From Capnocytophaga haemolytica (GTDB taxonomy: Bacteria > Bacteroidota > Bacteroidia > Flavobacteriales > Flavobacteriaceae), in contig NZ_CP014227.1 in NCBI RefSeq assembly GCF_001553545.1, positions 2,338,501 through 2,402,500 of the forward strand: DNA of 64,000 bases. The letters are read 5' to 3'. Under the pieces are notes generated by a model, which saw only the letters and a list, made by a program, of their open reading frames with translations, was not told the DNA's origin and made no database searches. Positions 44,666 to 53,693 of the stretch are shown piece by piece. Position 1 is the first letter of the stretch. Each line of letters opens with the position of its first letter. Both the position numbers and the translations under genes were made by a program.

Positions 44666-46999
44666 ATGAAAAGAATCCTATATGCCTTTATAGGCTTTGC
44701 CCTTATCGGTTGCAGTAGTGCTGAACACACATCGAAAATCAATTACGAAGTGATACCACTGCCTCAATCCATAAAATACACTGAGGCAGCACCGTTCACC
44801 TTAGATGCTTCGGTGGTGATCACTTATCCCACAGGCGATACTACCTTAGTACAAAACGCCGCCTTCCTCGCCGATTATATCAAAGAACTTACAGGTATTA
44901 CGCTCGCTGTAAAGCCTAATGCTACAGGGAAGGTCATACGTTTAGAGAGCAGTCTGCCCTCAGAAAATAAAGAGGCTTATCAATTGCACATCCACAAGGA
45001 GCAAATCACTCTGAAAGGTGCAAGCCCTGCAGGGGTGTTCTACGGTATTCAGACCTTGCGTAAGTGTCTACCTGTCGAGCAACAAACGCACTATGAACTT
45101 CCCGCAGCAGTGATTGACGATGCACCACGCTTTGGCTATCGTGGCACACACTTAGATGTATCGCGTCACTTCTTCTCTGCCGACTTCATAAAGCGGTACA
45201 TCGACATCCTTGCACTGCACAACATCAACACCTTCCATTGGCACCTGACCGACGACCAAGGATGGCGTATTGAAATCAAGAAGTATCCACGGCTTACTGA
45301 GGTAGGGTCTACACGCAAAGAAACCCTCATCGGACACCTGATGCGCGACAAGCCTCACAAGTTCGACGGAAAGCCCTACGGCGGCTATTACACCCAAGAA
45401 GAAATTAAGGACATCGTAAAGTACGCACAGGATCGCTACATCACCATCATCCCTGAGATTGACATCCCTGGACACGGCTTGGCAGCACTTACCGCTTACC
45501 CCAACTTGGGCTGTACAGGCAAGGACTATGAAGTAGGCACCCAATGGGGCGTATTCGACGACGTGCTCTGTGCAGGCAATGAGGATACTTATCAATTCTT
45601 AGAGGGCGTATTTGACGAAGTAACGGCTCTTTTTCCCTCTAAATACATCCATATTGGCGGTGATGAATGCCCTAAGACACGCTGGAAAACCTGCACTAAG
45701 TGTCAGACGAAGATAGCACAATTGGGCTTAAAGCGTACTGACCCTAAACACACTGCCGAGCAGCAGTTGCAGGGCTACGTGGTGTCGCGCATTGAGAAAT
45801 ACCTGCAAACTAAAGGCAGAGAGGTGATCGGGTGGGACGAGATTTTAGAGGGCGATAACCTCTCGCAAAGTGCGATTGTGATGTCGTGGCGTGGTACCGA
45901 AGGCGGTATTGCAGCTGCCAAGCGACACAATCGCACCATTATGACCCCGCACTATAACCTTTATTTCGACTATTGCCAAGGCGAAGACCCTACCAAAGAA
46001 CCCCTTTCCATAGGCGAGTATCTCCCCTTGAAAAAAGTATACGATTACGAGCCTATTGACGCCTCATTGACTGCTGAGCAAGGTTCATACATCTTAGGGG
46101 CACAAGCCAACCTCTGGACGGAGTATATCGCTACACCTGCCCACGTGGAATATATGCTCTTGCCGCGCTTAGCAGCCCTATCGGAAGTGCTCTGGACGCA
46201 GCCTTCAAAGAAGGATTACGCCCATTTCTTAGAGCGATTGCCGCACCTTTTGGCATATTACCATCTTAAAGGCTATCATTTTGCTAAGCACGCCTACGGT
46301 ATAACTCCTATAATACAGCCTGCTGCTGACAAGAAGGGTATCGAAGTAAAGCTGCTCACTTTGGGCGGCGGAAAGATCTACTACACCACCGACGGCAGCG
46401 ACCCGATGAAGCAAAAGACACTTTACAAAGCCCCACTCAAGCTCTCTGGCGAAGTGCTCCTCAAAGCAATAGCTGTGCACAAGGACACTGTAAGCGGGCT
46501 GTTTACCTACCAATCCCACTTTAACAAGGCTACGTATAAACCTATAAAGCTCCTCACTGAAACCAATGCACGCTATACCTTTGGTGGGGCTGCTGCCTTG
46601 GTAGATGCTAAGATAGGGGTTAATTCCTTTATCGATGGCAATTGGGTAGGGTTCCCTGGTAGCGTAGGCTTAGTAGCGGTGATTGACTTAGGCAAAAATG
46701 AGACCTTTAGTAGCCTAAAAACAGCCTCTCTTGCCGATACACCTAACTGGATATTCCCAGCGGCAAAAGTAGCTCTTTACGGCTCTGCCGATGGCAACAA
46801 CTTCAGTCTTATCGCTGAAAAAGAACTCCCCACAGCTCAATCCTCCGACCCTATAGCGCGAGTGCCTATCACACTGACCTTCCCCAAGACGACCGCTCGC
46901 TACGTAAAGGTCGCCCTTGTAGGCAGCACCATACCCGATTGGCACGAAGGCAAAGGCACCCCTGCCCTACTGTTTGTTGATGAAATACAGCTGAATTAA
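44666..46999 (+). CDS. Beta-N-acetylhexosaminidase (GH20) lipoprotein
   Basis: 777 residues. Lipoprotein signal (FALIGCSSAEH, Cys about 16). An N-terminal GH20b domain (about 25-150) precedes the GH20 barrel, with FGYRGTHLDVSRHFF, HLTDDQGWRIEI and the catalytic Asp333-Glu334 pair in HIGGDECPKTRWK. After about residue 520 come a chitobiase-type C-terminal domain (GGGKIYYTTDGSDPM) and a discoidin-like domain (about 645-777; RYVKVALVGSTIPDW). It releases terminal GlcNAc or GalNAc from glycans at the cell surface or periplasm, the exo-acting enzyme of the locus. A terminator lies 52 bp after its stop. Confidence 0.95.
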   Translation: MKRILYAFIGFALIGCSSAEHTSKINYEVIPLPQSIKYTEAAPFTLDASVVITYPTGDTTLVQNAAFLADYIKELTGITLAVKPNATGKVIRLESSLPSENKEAYQLHIHKEQITLKGASPAGVFYGIQTLRKCLPVEQQTHYELPAAVIDDAPRFGYRGTHLDVSRHFFSADFIKRYIDILALHNINTFHWHLTDDQGWRIEIKKYPRLTEVGSTRKETLIGHLMRDKPHKFDGKPYGGYYTQEEIKDIVKYAQDRYITIIPEIDIPGHGLAALTAYPNLGCTGKDYEVGTQWGVFDDVLCAGNEDTYQFLEGVFDEVTALFPSKYIHIGGDECPKTRWKTCTKCQTKIAQLGLKRTDPKHTAEQQLQGYVVSRIEKYLQTKGREVIGWDEILEGDNLSQSAIVMSWRGTEGGIAAAKRHNRTIMTPHYNLYFDYCQGEDPTKEPLSIGEYLPLKKVYDYEPIDASLTAEQGSYILGAQANLWTEYIATPAHVEYMLLPRLAALSEVLWTQPSKKDYAHFLERLPHLLAYYHLKGYHFAKHAYGITPIIQPAADKKGIEVKLLTLGGGKIYYTTDGSDPMKQKTLYKAPLKLSGEVLLKAIAVHKDTVSGLFTYQSHFNKATYKPIKLLTETNARYTFGGAAALVDAKIGVNSFIDGNWVGFPGSVGLVAVIDLGKNETFSSLKTASLADTPNWIFPAAKVALYGSADGNNFSLIAEKELPTAQSSDPIARVPITLTFPKTTARYVKVALVGSTIPDWHEGKGTPALLFVDEIQLN

Positions 47000-47051
47000 C
47001 CCACCAATTCAAGATAAAGATCCATAAAGCTCCTTTTCATACTTCACCCGA

Positions 47052-47080
47052 AGCGGCATCAGTAAATGGTGTCGCTTTTT
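47052..47080 (+). terminator. Terminator after the GH20 gene
   Basis: A 9-bp stem (47052-47060 with 47068-47076, including two G-U pairs), a 7-nt loop and five T residues. It marks the end of the glycan locus. Confidence 0.75.
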
Positions 47081-47164
47081 GTTATTTGATAACGCAATCG
47101 TGTGAGACTTACGTCTTACCCCATATATTCCCCAACAGAGCACTGCTGATCTCGACTGGATCTC

Positions 47165-47290
47165 GGGTTCACTTACCGTTCTCCTACCGTTCACTTGCCG
47201 TTCACCCCAAAGGGAAGTATTACCATAGTATTAGGTTGGTATTAGGTTAGTATTAGGTTTAGCATACAATCAACGAACGATCAACGAATT
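47165..47290. repeat. Short tandem repeats: ACCGTTC and GTATTAGGTT arrays
   Basis: Three ACCGTTC-type words (taccgttctcc, taccgttcact, tgccgttcacc) are followed by three or four GTATTAGGTT words and by atcaacgaac/atcaacgaat. The rest of the 47000-47380 gap contains no gene that I can support. Confidence 0.6.
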
Positions 47291-47382
47291 ATAAAGCCAC
47301 CCAAAACGACCTATTTTACACACTTTACACACTTATAAACTCGTACTTTTATGTGATTGACTTAGTTTTTTTGAGAAAAGAC

Positions 47383-47413
47383 TTGTAGAATAAAAATATC
47401 GTTTGTACCTTTG
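47383..47413 (+). promoter_or_regulatory. Promoter of the DUF5958 gene
   Basis: TTG (47383-47385), 20 nt, TACCTTTG (47406-47413). The transcript would have an untranslated leader of roughly 115 nt before the ATG at 47535, longer than elsewhere in the window. Confidence 0.7.
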
Positions 47414-47534
47414 CTGCTAAAATTAACCATAAAAACATACTCTATCCATAAATATTACAGTACTGATGGCTCTGCTGAGATAAAAGAGAATAAGGAGTAA
47501 AGGTGATTTACACTAAGAATATACCCTAATTAAG

Positions 47535-47969
47535 ATGATAGATACTGAAGAAATACAGCTAAACAAATATGCACAGGGGCTTGTTGAGGAAAAAGAAATT
47601 ACAACATACTTCTGTAAGTTTAACGTAGATCAGAAAAGAGAATATCTCAAAGAACTTTCCTTGCTTATAATACAATCAAAACCTGAGAAAGAAGATGTTT
47701 CTAATTCTATTGTAAATAGTAAATTGCGACCAACTTTTACCCCTTGTGTATTATTGAAAAAAGGAGGAAAAGAATACCATAACTTGATAAAGATAATTTA
47801 CCTTCCTGAGGAGGAATTGGAGAAAGTTCTTATCTTATTCTTGCATCTATTTAAAATTGCTTATCAAAGGCGGTATTTTAAAGAGAAAAACACCCCTCAG
47901 AAGTGGTGGTATTGGGATATGTCCGACCCAGAGAGAATGAGAATGATAGAAAACGCCTGTAATTTATAA
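47535..47969 (+). CDS. DUF5958-family small cytoplasmic protein
   Basis: 144 residues, no signal or membrane span, mixed charge. INSKLRPTFTPCVLLKKGG-type sequence (here VNSKLRPTFTPCVLLKKGG), EIQLNKYAQGL near the start and a late WWYW cluster agree with DUF5958 as I remember it. Function unknown; small proteins of this sort are often found singly and sometimes beside toxin genes, but none is seen here. It is isolated, with its own promoter and a downstream gap of 110 bp. Confidence 0.6.
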   Translation: MIDTEEIQLNKYAQGLVEEKEITTYFCKFNVDQKREYLKELSLLIIQSKPEKEDVSNSIVNSKLRPTFTPCVLLKKGGKEYHNLIKIIYLPEEELEKVLILFLHLFKIAYQRRYFKEKNTPQKWWYWDMSDPERMRMIENACNL

Positions 47970-48079
47970 ATGATGGATTGGAGAGATTGGTTTTCAGAAC
48001 AGGAATTTTAACCATTCTTTATTACAGTTTTTCAAAAAATATTCTCTAACTTTGTAGCCTGAGATAAATAATCATAAAT

Positions 48080-49084
48080 ATGAAAAATAACATTTTAATA
48101 CTTTTATCGTTCATTGGATATAGTGCGTTTGCCCAAGAGGTAAGCACCTCAGAACGGATAAAATCACAGGAATTGTCTTCGAAGGATAGCGTTTACACCC
48201 TCAACAAAGGCTATATAGCTGTTCTCAATAAAAAAGTTGCTTATGTTTATTACAACAAGCAAGTTCCCAGAGAGAGCATACCAACAACTTTTAACCTGTC
48301 CTACCCTGTACGCTACGTGCTGATTGCAGAGAACTATCAGGCTAAGGAATGTGCATACGATTATGTTTTCTACGTGTACAACTCACACCAAGAGCAAATT
48401 ATCAATGAAAAGCTCATTCAAAAGAAGCTAAAGAAAGTTAATTGCAATATACAAGATTGCAGCCTCAAAGAAATGCAAGTGTCTATTGCCAATAATGAAC
48501 ACACTTACCATATAAATGCTACTTTCAACGGATGCAAATATGTGTGGAGTAGGGAAGATATTCTTACGAAAGACTTATTGGATAAGTATCCCATATTAAA
48601 ATATAGGAACATCAAGATTAAGGAAATACGACGTGAGCAACACAATCAATACAGGTATGAAGTAAACGTATTTGATGGTAGAAACATCATAGGTCAAGTG
48701 CTCTATCCACAAGTAAGAGCCTCAGGGATACCTGATGATATCCTAAGAAGCAGTGATAAGATGGGTATAGATGACACCTCAGTGCTTAATGAATACGAAG
48801 CAAATTATCTGAACTTTGTATTCAAGATTAATCCAGAAGATTTTAACCTTACAAATAAGAAGATAGCTTTTCTTACAGGAAGTTCAGGCAAAGCCAAAGG
48901 TAGCAAGAAGGAGTATTTTTCAGGAGCTATACATCCGGTAGCTATTGGAGGCTTATATATCTTTAATGACGCACAAAAGAAAGCAAGTGGTGGTTATGAT
49001 GGAGCTATCGCCTATTGGGTTAAACTCCTTGTACCCATAAAAACAGTAGTGGAACGGTTAGGCAAAAACAAGGTACATCAATGA
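48080..49084 (+). CDS. Secreted protein of unknown family, coupled to porV
   Basis: 334 residues with a signal peptide (1-18, AFAQ). The mature part is mixed alpha/beta, with Tyr-rich strands (VAYVYYNKQVP, YDYVFYVYNSHQ), a Cys pair region (CNIQDCS) and a C-terminal GGLYIFNDAQKKASGGYDGA. No family is recognised. The stop overlaps the porV start as ATGA (49081-49084), so it is translationally coupled to an outer-membrane secretion protein. In related bacteria porU, the type IX sorting peptidase, sits upstream of porV; this protein is far too short and lacks peptidase features. A TAACTTTG -7 element is at 48047-48054. Confidence 0.7.
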   Translation: MKNNILILLSFIGYSAFAQEVSTSERIKSQELSSKDSVYTLNKGYIAVLNKKVAYVYYNKQVPRESIPTTFNLSYPVRYVLIAENYQAKECAYDYVFYVYNSHQEQIINEKLIQKKLKKVNCNIQDCSLKEMQVSIANNEHTYHINATFNGCKYVWSREDILTKDLLDKYPILKYRNIKIKEIRREQHNQYRYEVNVFDGRNIIGQVLYPQVRASGIPDDILRSSDKMGIDDTSVLNEYEANYLNFVFKINPEDFNLTNKKIAFLTGSSGKAKGSKKEYFSGAIHPVAIGGLYIFNDAQKKASGGYDGAIAYWVKLLVPIKTVVERLGKNKVHQ

Positions 49085-50154
49085 GATACTTACTCCTTAT
49101 AGGCTTATTATTCAACACATTTCTCCACGCTCAGGAGGAAAAACCTATCACTACGGCGTTTCCGTTTCTCTCTATCAACACCGATGCCGCCGCTGCGGGT
49201 ATGGGCGAGGTGGGGGTATGCTCGCAACCAAGTGCTTTTGCGCAACGTAACAACGCTGCTAAGTATATTTTTACGGAAAACACCTCGGGCGTGGGGGTGA
49301 GTTACACGCCCTATCTCAACAAACTCGTGAAGGACATTTTTCTGGGGAATATCACCTATTATAAGCGTACGCAGCGCAGCGCGTGGGGTGCAAGCCTGAC
49401 GTATTTTAGTATCGGCAATGTGAGTCTTACTCAGGATTTTGGTGGAAGTGCTACCGTGTTGGGTAGTTTTCGTCCTACGGAATTTACTTTCGACCTTTCG
49501 TACAATCTTAAGCTCAGCGAGCACTTTGCTATGGGGGTAGCGGCGCGCTATCTCAATTCCAACTTACAATTACCCACAGACGACAAGGCAGTAGCACGCG
49601 GATTGGGTTTTGACATCTCAGGCTATTACACTTCTGCATCCCACCTGATAGGAAACTACACGGGTAGCTATAGCTTTGGCTTTCAGCTTTCTAACATTGG
49701 AGCAAAAGTAAAGTACGATGACTTAGGCAAATCGTTTTTCTTGCCTACAAACTTAAAACTTGGGGTTGCGTATCACTTAATGACAGATAGCTACAACCGC
49801 TTCTCGTTGCTCACCGAAGTAAACAAGCTTTTAGTGCCCAGCACAGAGGCGAAGGACAAAGATTTTATCGAGGGGATATTCACTTCCTTTAGCGATGCAC
49901 CCAATGGTTTTAGCGAAGAGTTGCACGAGCTTATTTGGGCAGTGGGGGCAGAGTACGCCTTTGATGAACAGTTTTTCCTACGTACGGGCTACTATCATCA
50001 GCACAAATACAAGGGCGATAGACAGTATATCACTATGGGCGCAGGTTTTGCCTTTCATTCGTTTAAGTTGGATGTGGCATATTTGTTTAACACCTCAAAC
50101 ACAAACAATCCGCTGAATTCTTCACTACGCGCGGGATTGCAATACGTCTTCTAA
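49081..50154 (+). CDS. porV: Type IX secretion outer-membrane protein PorV (LptO-like)
   Basis: 357 residues. Signal peptide (1-17, FLHAQ), then ITTAFPFLSINTDAAAAGMG, the opening typical of PorV, followed by SQPSAFAQRNNAAKYIF and a 14-strand FadL-like barrel whose last residues (GLQYVF) end in Phe. PorV carries cargo and presents it to the PorU sortase in the type IX secretion system, used by Bacteroidetes for gliding adhesins and surface enzymes. It is slightly shorter than typical, so a PorV paralogue serving specific cargo is possible. It overlaps the upstream gene by 4 bp. Confidence 0.85.
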   Translation: MRYLLLIGLLFNTFLHAQEEKPITTAFPFLSINTDAAAAGMGEVGVCSQPSAFAQRNNAAKYIFTENTSGVGVSYTPYLNKLVKDIFLGNITYYKRTQRSAWGASLTYFSIGNVSLTQDFGGSATVLGSFRPTEFTFDLSYNLKLSEHFAMGVAARYLNSNLQLPTDDKAVARGLGFDISGYYTSASHLIGNYTGSYSFGFQLSNIGAKVKYDDLGKSFFLPTNLKLGVAYHLMTDSYNRFSLLTEVNKLLVPSTEAKDKDFIEGIFTSFSDAPNGFSEELHELIWAVGAEYAFDEQFFLRTGYYHQHKYKGDRQYITMGAGFAFHSFKLDVAYLFNTSNTNNPLNSSLRAGLQYVF

Positions 50155-50240
50155 TGACTGATTAAGAAGTGTTCACATCTTTCTGCTTAAGTTCCATTAA
50201 AAAGTACAATTTTTTAGATAGCAAAATTAATTATTAATCA

Positions 50241-50270
50241 TTGTTCTTTAAAAATTAATTTGTATCTTTG
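50241..50270 (+). promoter_or_regulatory. Promoter of the first LRR lipoprotein gene
   Basis: TTG (50241-50243), 19 nt, TATCTTTG (50263-50270), an ideal Bacteroidetes promoter 26 bp before the ATG at 50297. Confidence 0.82.
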
Positions 50271-50296
50271 CAAAGTGAATTAATTTTTGAGAGAAT

Positions 50297-51283
50297 ATGA
50301 GGTTTTTAGGGATAATAATATTGGTTTGCTGTCTTTGTGGTTGTAGTCAGCCAAAAGAGAGTCTGCCTGAGGAAGAGGCGTATGCGGGTGCGTATCGCCT
50401 GAGCAGCGATGGGCGTGTGTTGGAGAAATGGACTAATGACGATAGTAAGAAAATTCATATGCGCGAGAGCCAAAACCTGAGTCGCGCAGAGGAAATTGGC
50501 ATAGGAGCTTTTGAGTTTCATAACTCCTTAGAGGAGATTGTGCTTTCTGAGAATGTAAAACGACTGGGAGCAAGGGCATTTGGGTATTGTCGCTACTTGC
50601 AGAATGTTACCCTACCAGCGCATTTGGTGGAGATAGGAGCTGGGGCATTTGAGCGGTGCAAAATGTTGGAGTCGGTACGGCTGCCTTCAGGGCTAAAAAC
50701 CATAGGTCCAGCGGCTTTTGAGGATTGCACACGCATTACCACAGTTGAGCTGCCTGAGCATTTGGAAACCTTAGGTGGTGATGCCTTCTCAGGTTGCACG
50801 AGTTTGCGGAAAATCACCCTGCCCGAACGCTTGGAGGTAATCGGAAATGGGGCTTTCAGCGGGTGCAAATCATTAAGTAGCGTTGTGATACCCAAAGGGG
50901 TGATCACTATTGATGGTTGGGCTTTTGGCAATTGTGAAAATATTGCAGAGGTGGTGATCGGCGAAAATGTAAAGGAGATAAAGGAATACGCTTTCTATCG
51001 CAACCTACATATAGAGAAGATCGTAATCCCCAACAGCGTTCAATTCATCGGGAAGGGTGCGTTTGAGGCTTGTGAAGCCCTTAGAGAACTGACCATTGGC
51101 AGTGGTGTTAAGGTAATGGAGGATTCGGCGTTTTTGTATACCCACAGTTTGGAGACACTTACCTTAGAGGCTGCCACACCACAGTTTGCACCTCCTTCCC
51201 TCACCACTATGTATCATATCAAAACAATCTATGTACCCGCCGAGAGTGTAGCTACGTATAGAGGGGACAGTGTTTTTGGCTGA
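50297..51283 (+). CDS. BspA-type leucine-rich-repeat lipoprotein
   Basis: 328 residues. Lipoprotein signal (VCCLCGCSQPK). From about residue 65 it consists of about ten LRR_5 (BspA/TpLRR) repeats of 23 residues with the pattern IGAGAFERCKMLESVRLPSG. BspA-like surface proteins of oral Bacteroidetes bind fibronectin or other host molecules; a binding role is likely but unproven. A closely related paralogue follows after 54 bp. There is no type IX C-terminal signal, so it is carried as a lipoprotein. Confidence 0.9.
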   Translation: MRFLGIIILVCCLCGCSQPKESLPEEEAYAGAYRLSSDGRVLEKWTNDDSKKIHMRESQNLSRAEEIGIGAFEFHNSLEEIVLSENVKRLGARAFGYCRYLQNVTLPAHLVEIGAGAFERCKMLESVRLPSGLKTIGPAAFEDCTRITTVELPEHLETLGGDAFSGCTSLRKITLPERLEVIGNGAFSGCKSLSSVVIPKGVITIDGWAFGNCENIAEVVIGENVKEIKEYAFYRNLHIEKIVIPNSVQFIGKGAFEACEALRELTIGSGVKVMEDSAFLYTHSLETLTLEAATPQFAPPSLTTMYHIKTIYVPAESVATYRGDSVFG

Positions 51284-51337
51284 AAAAAATACGCCTGGGC
51301 AATCCAAGCAAAACCATAAGAGATAAACGAGCAACTT

Positions 51338-52489
51338 ATGAAGTATATTGTATACCTATGGAGCGTATTGCTGCTGTGTGGCTGCGCAAAAGAGAAAGAA
51401 GATGATGGCTCAGATTTGTACAAAGGTGCGTATGAGCTAACCGAAGATGGCAAGACCTTGCTTTGGTGGAGGGAGTATAGTGCCACTGAGATTGATATGC
51501 AGGCAGATAGCAGACTGCGCAAGGTGGAGACGATTGATAGATGGGCGTTTCACAGCTGCTGGGCACTGAGGCGTATTACCTTCCCGAAAGGTTTAAAGGA
51601 GATTGAGGACGGTGCTTTCTCTATGATGAGTACGCTGGAAAATGTAGTGCTTCCTGAAGGTTTAAAGAAGATTAACGCCTACACCTTCGATGGTTGTAGT
51701 ATGTTGCGAGAAATCAACTTACCCGAGGGGCTGACTGACATAGGGGTTTCAGCCTTTTCGAGGTGTGAGCTTTTAGAGGCGGCTGAGTTGCCATCAACGA
51801 TAAAGAAAGTGGAGGCAGGGGCTTTTTCGGATTGCAAGAGTCTGCAAACGGTGAGGATACCAAAGCGTTTAGGGGTGGTTGCTGCCAATCTTTTCAATGG
51901 GTGCGTAAGCCTAAAAGAGGTAACGATAGAAGAGGGCATAAAGACAATAGAGAGTGGAGCTTTCAGCGCGTGCAAAGGTATCGAGCAGATCGCGCTGCCT
52001 AAGAGTGTGGTGAGCATTGGGGAAAATGCTTTTGGCAATTGCATCTTACTTAAGAGTGTTACGCTCAGCGAAGGACTAAAATACATCGGCAAAAGTGCCT
52101 TCTACAATTGCAAAAGCCTGAAGGAGATACATCTACCTGACAGCATTACCGAGATTGACGAAGAGGCATTCTGGTGGTGTACGGGCTTGACCTCTATCAC
52201 TTTGCCCAATCAACTAAGGGCTATCAATAAGGGGCTGCTCGAGAATTGTGAGCAGTTAGAAGAGGTGGTAATAGGCGCGAATGTAAGCTTTGTAGATGAA
52301 TACGCCTTTAACAATAATAAGCTCAAAAGGCTAACTATAAAAGCAACGGCTCCTAAGTTTCGCTGTTTTAGCAGGGGTTTAGAAATGATAGAGGCGATCT
52401 ACGTACCGGCAGCAAGTGTGAGCCTTTACAAGAACGATACGCAATATGGGTGGAGCACCTATACAGATAAAATACAGGCGATCCGTTGA
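51338..52489 (+). CDS. BspA-type leucine-rich-repeat lipoprotein, paralogue
   Basis: 383 residues. Lipoprotein signal (LLLCGCAKEKE). It shares its layout with the gene just upstream: a short N-terminal part (YKGAYELTEDGKTLLWW versus YAGAYRLSSDGRVLEKW), then about twelve 23-residue LRR_5 repeats (IGENAFGNCILLKSVTLSEG), then the same ending (IEAIYVPAASVSLYKND versus IKTIYVPAESVATYRGD). The pair is a tandem duplication with extra repeats in this copy. It is probably co-transcribed with the first. Confidence 0.9.
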   Translation: MKYIVYLWSVLLLCGCAKEKEDDGSDLYKGAYELTEDGKTLLWWREYSATEIDMQADSRLRKVETIDRWAFHSCWALRRITFPKGLKEIEDGAFSMMSTLENVVLPEGLKKINAYTFDGCSMLREINLPEGLTDIGVSAFSRCELLEAAELPSTIKKVEAGAFSDCKSLQTVRIPKRLGVVAANLFNGCVSLKEVTIEEGIKTIESGAFSACKGIEQIALPKSVVSIGENAFGNCILLKSVTLSEGLKYIGKSAFYNCKSLKEIHLPDSITEIDEEAFWWCTGLTSITLPNQLRAINKGLLENCEQLEEVVIGANVSFVDEYAFNNNKLKRLTIKATAPKFRCFSRGLEMIEAIYVPAASVSLYKNDTQYGWSTYTDKIQAIR

Positions 52490-52530
52490 TATAGTACTAA
52501 AAATAAGTTGATAAACACTAAGGGATTTTC

Positions 52531-52561
52531 TTGCACAGAAGATAAAAAATTTGTACTTTTG
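52531..52561 (+). promoter_or_regulatory. pyrB promoter
   Basis: TTG (52531-52533), 20 nt, TACTTTTG (52554-52561), 45 bp before the chosen ATG. Confidence 0.75.
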
Positions 52562-52605
52562 CATCGCGTAAAGTGTAGCATTACAACATAGAATACTCAA
52601 TGATT

Positions 52606-53532
52606 ATGAGCGAATTAAGCGTTAAACATCTATTAGGGATTAAATACATCACTGAGAGCGATATCCAACTGATTTTCGAGACTGCAGATCATTTTAAGGA
52701 AGTCATCAACCGACCGATTAAGAAGGTGCCTTCATTGCGGGATATCACTATTGCCAATCTTTTTTTTGAGAACAGTACCCGTACGCGGCTTTCCTTTGAG
52801 TTGGCTGAAAAGCGGCTTTCGGCGGATGTAATCAACTTCTCAGCTTCGCAATCTTCAGTTACTAAGGGTGAAACCTTGGTTGATACGGTCAATAATATCC
52901 TCTCGATGAAGGTGGATATGGTGGTGATGCGCCACCCAAACCCTGGGGCTGGTGTTTTTCTTTCAAAGCACATAAAGGCGGCTATTATCAACGCTGGCGA
53001 TGGGGCGCACGAGCACCCTACACAAGCCCTTTTGGATGCGTATTCCATTCGTGAGCAACTGGGAGAGGTAGCGGGTAAAAAGGTGGTAATTGTAGGTGAC
53101 ATACTGCATTCGCGCGTTGCACTCTCTAATATCTTCGCCCTGCACAAGTTAGGTGCTGAGGTGATGGTATGTGGCCCTCAAACACTGATCCCGAAGTACA
53201 TAGGCGAGCTTGATGTACGCGTTGAGACAAACTTACTCAAAGCCTTAGAATGGTGCGATGTGGCTAATATGCTGCGTATACAGAATGAGCGTTTGGATAT
53301 CAGCTATTTTCCTTCCACACGCGAATACACTCAGCAGTATGGACTTACAAAGGAAATCCTCTATTCGCTTGGCAAAGAAATCATCATTATGCACCCTGGA
53401 CCTATCAACCGAGGAGTAGAAATCACTTCTGAGGTTGCGGATAGCTCACAGTCGATCATCCTGCAACAAGTGGAAAATGGGGTAGCCATCCGGATGGCAG
53501 TGATTTATCTTTTAGCATCAAAATTGCAATAA
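52606..53532 (+). CDS. pyrB: Aspartate carbamoyltransferase catalytic subunit
   Basis: 308 residues from the ATG at 52606; the ATG at 52600 would add two residues. It makes carbamoyl-aspartate in pyrimidine synthesis. FFENSTRTRLSFE gives the carbamoyl-phosphate site, GDGAHEHPTQALLD the HPTQ motif, and IIMHPGPINRGVEI the aspartate-binding loop. There is no pyrI regulatory gene next to it, as in PyrR-regulated, unassisted forms. It stands alone with its own promoter. Confidence 0.96.
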   Translation: MSELSVKHLLGIKYITESDIQLIFETADHFKEVINRPIKKVPSLRDITIANLFFENSTRTRLSFELAEKRLSADVINFSASQSSVTKGETLVDTVNNILSMKVDMVVMRHPNPGAGVFLSKHIKAAIINAGDGAHEHPTQALLDAYSIREQLGEVAGKKVVIVGDILHSRVALSNIFALHKLGAEVMVCGPQTLIPKYIGELDVRVETNLLKALEWCDVANMLRIQNERLDISYFPSTREYTQQYGLTKEILYSLGKEIIIMHPGPINRGVEITSEVADSSQSIILQQVENGVAIRMAVIYLLASKLQ

Positions 53533-53655
53533 GCTCCAAAAAGTAAATAAATTGCAGTAAAAATAAAGCACTATTAAACAGACAGTTAAATCACTTCCAC
53601 CATAATTTATTTTGTAAAAACGACCTAAGTATTTTTTCAATTCAAATATTCTTTG

Positions 53656-53663
53656 TACTTTTG
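53656..53663 (+). promoter_or_regulatory. -7 element of the thrS-infC-rpmI-rplT operon
   Basis: TACTTTTG matches TAnnTTTG 31 bp before the thrS ATG at 53694. No proper TTG -33 is seen at 19-20 nt. Confidence 0.55.
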
Positions 53664-53693
53664 CGCTTTCAAATAAAAACTGAAGAAAAGAAG

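Noticed and set aside
46999..47535. tRNA or small RNA gene in the gap after the GH20 gene
   Set aside because: No cloverleaf or conserved RNA pattern is seen; only a terminator, short repeats and a promoter.
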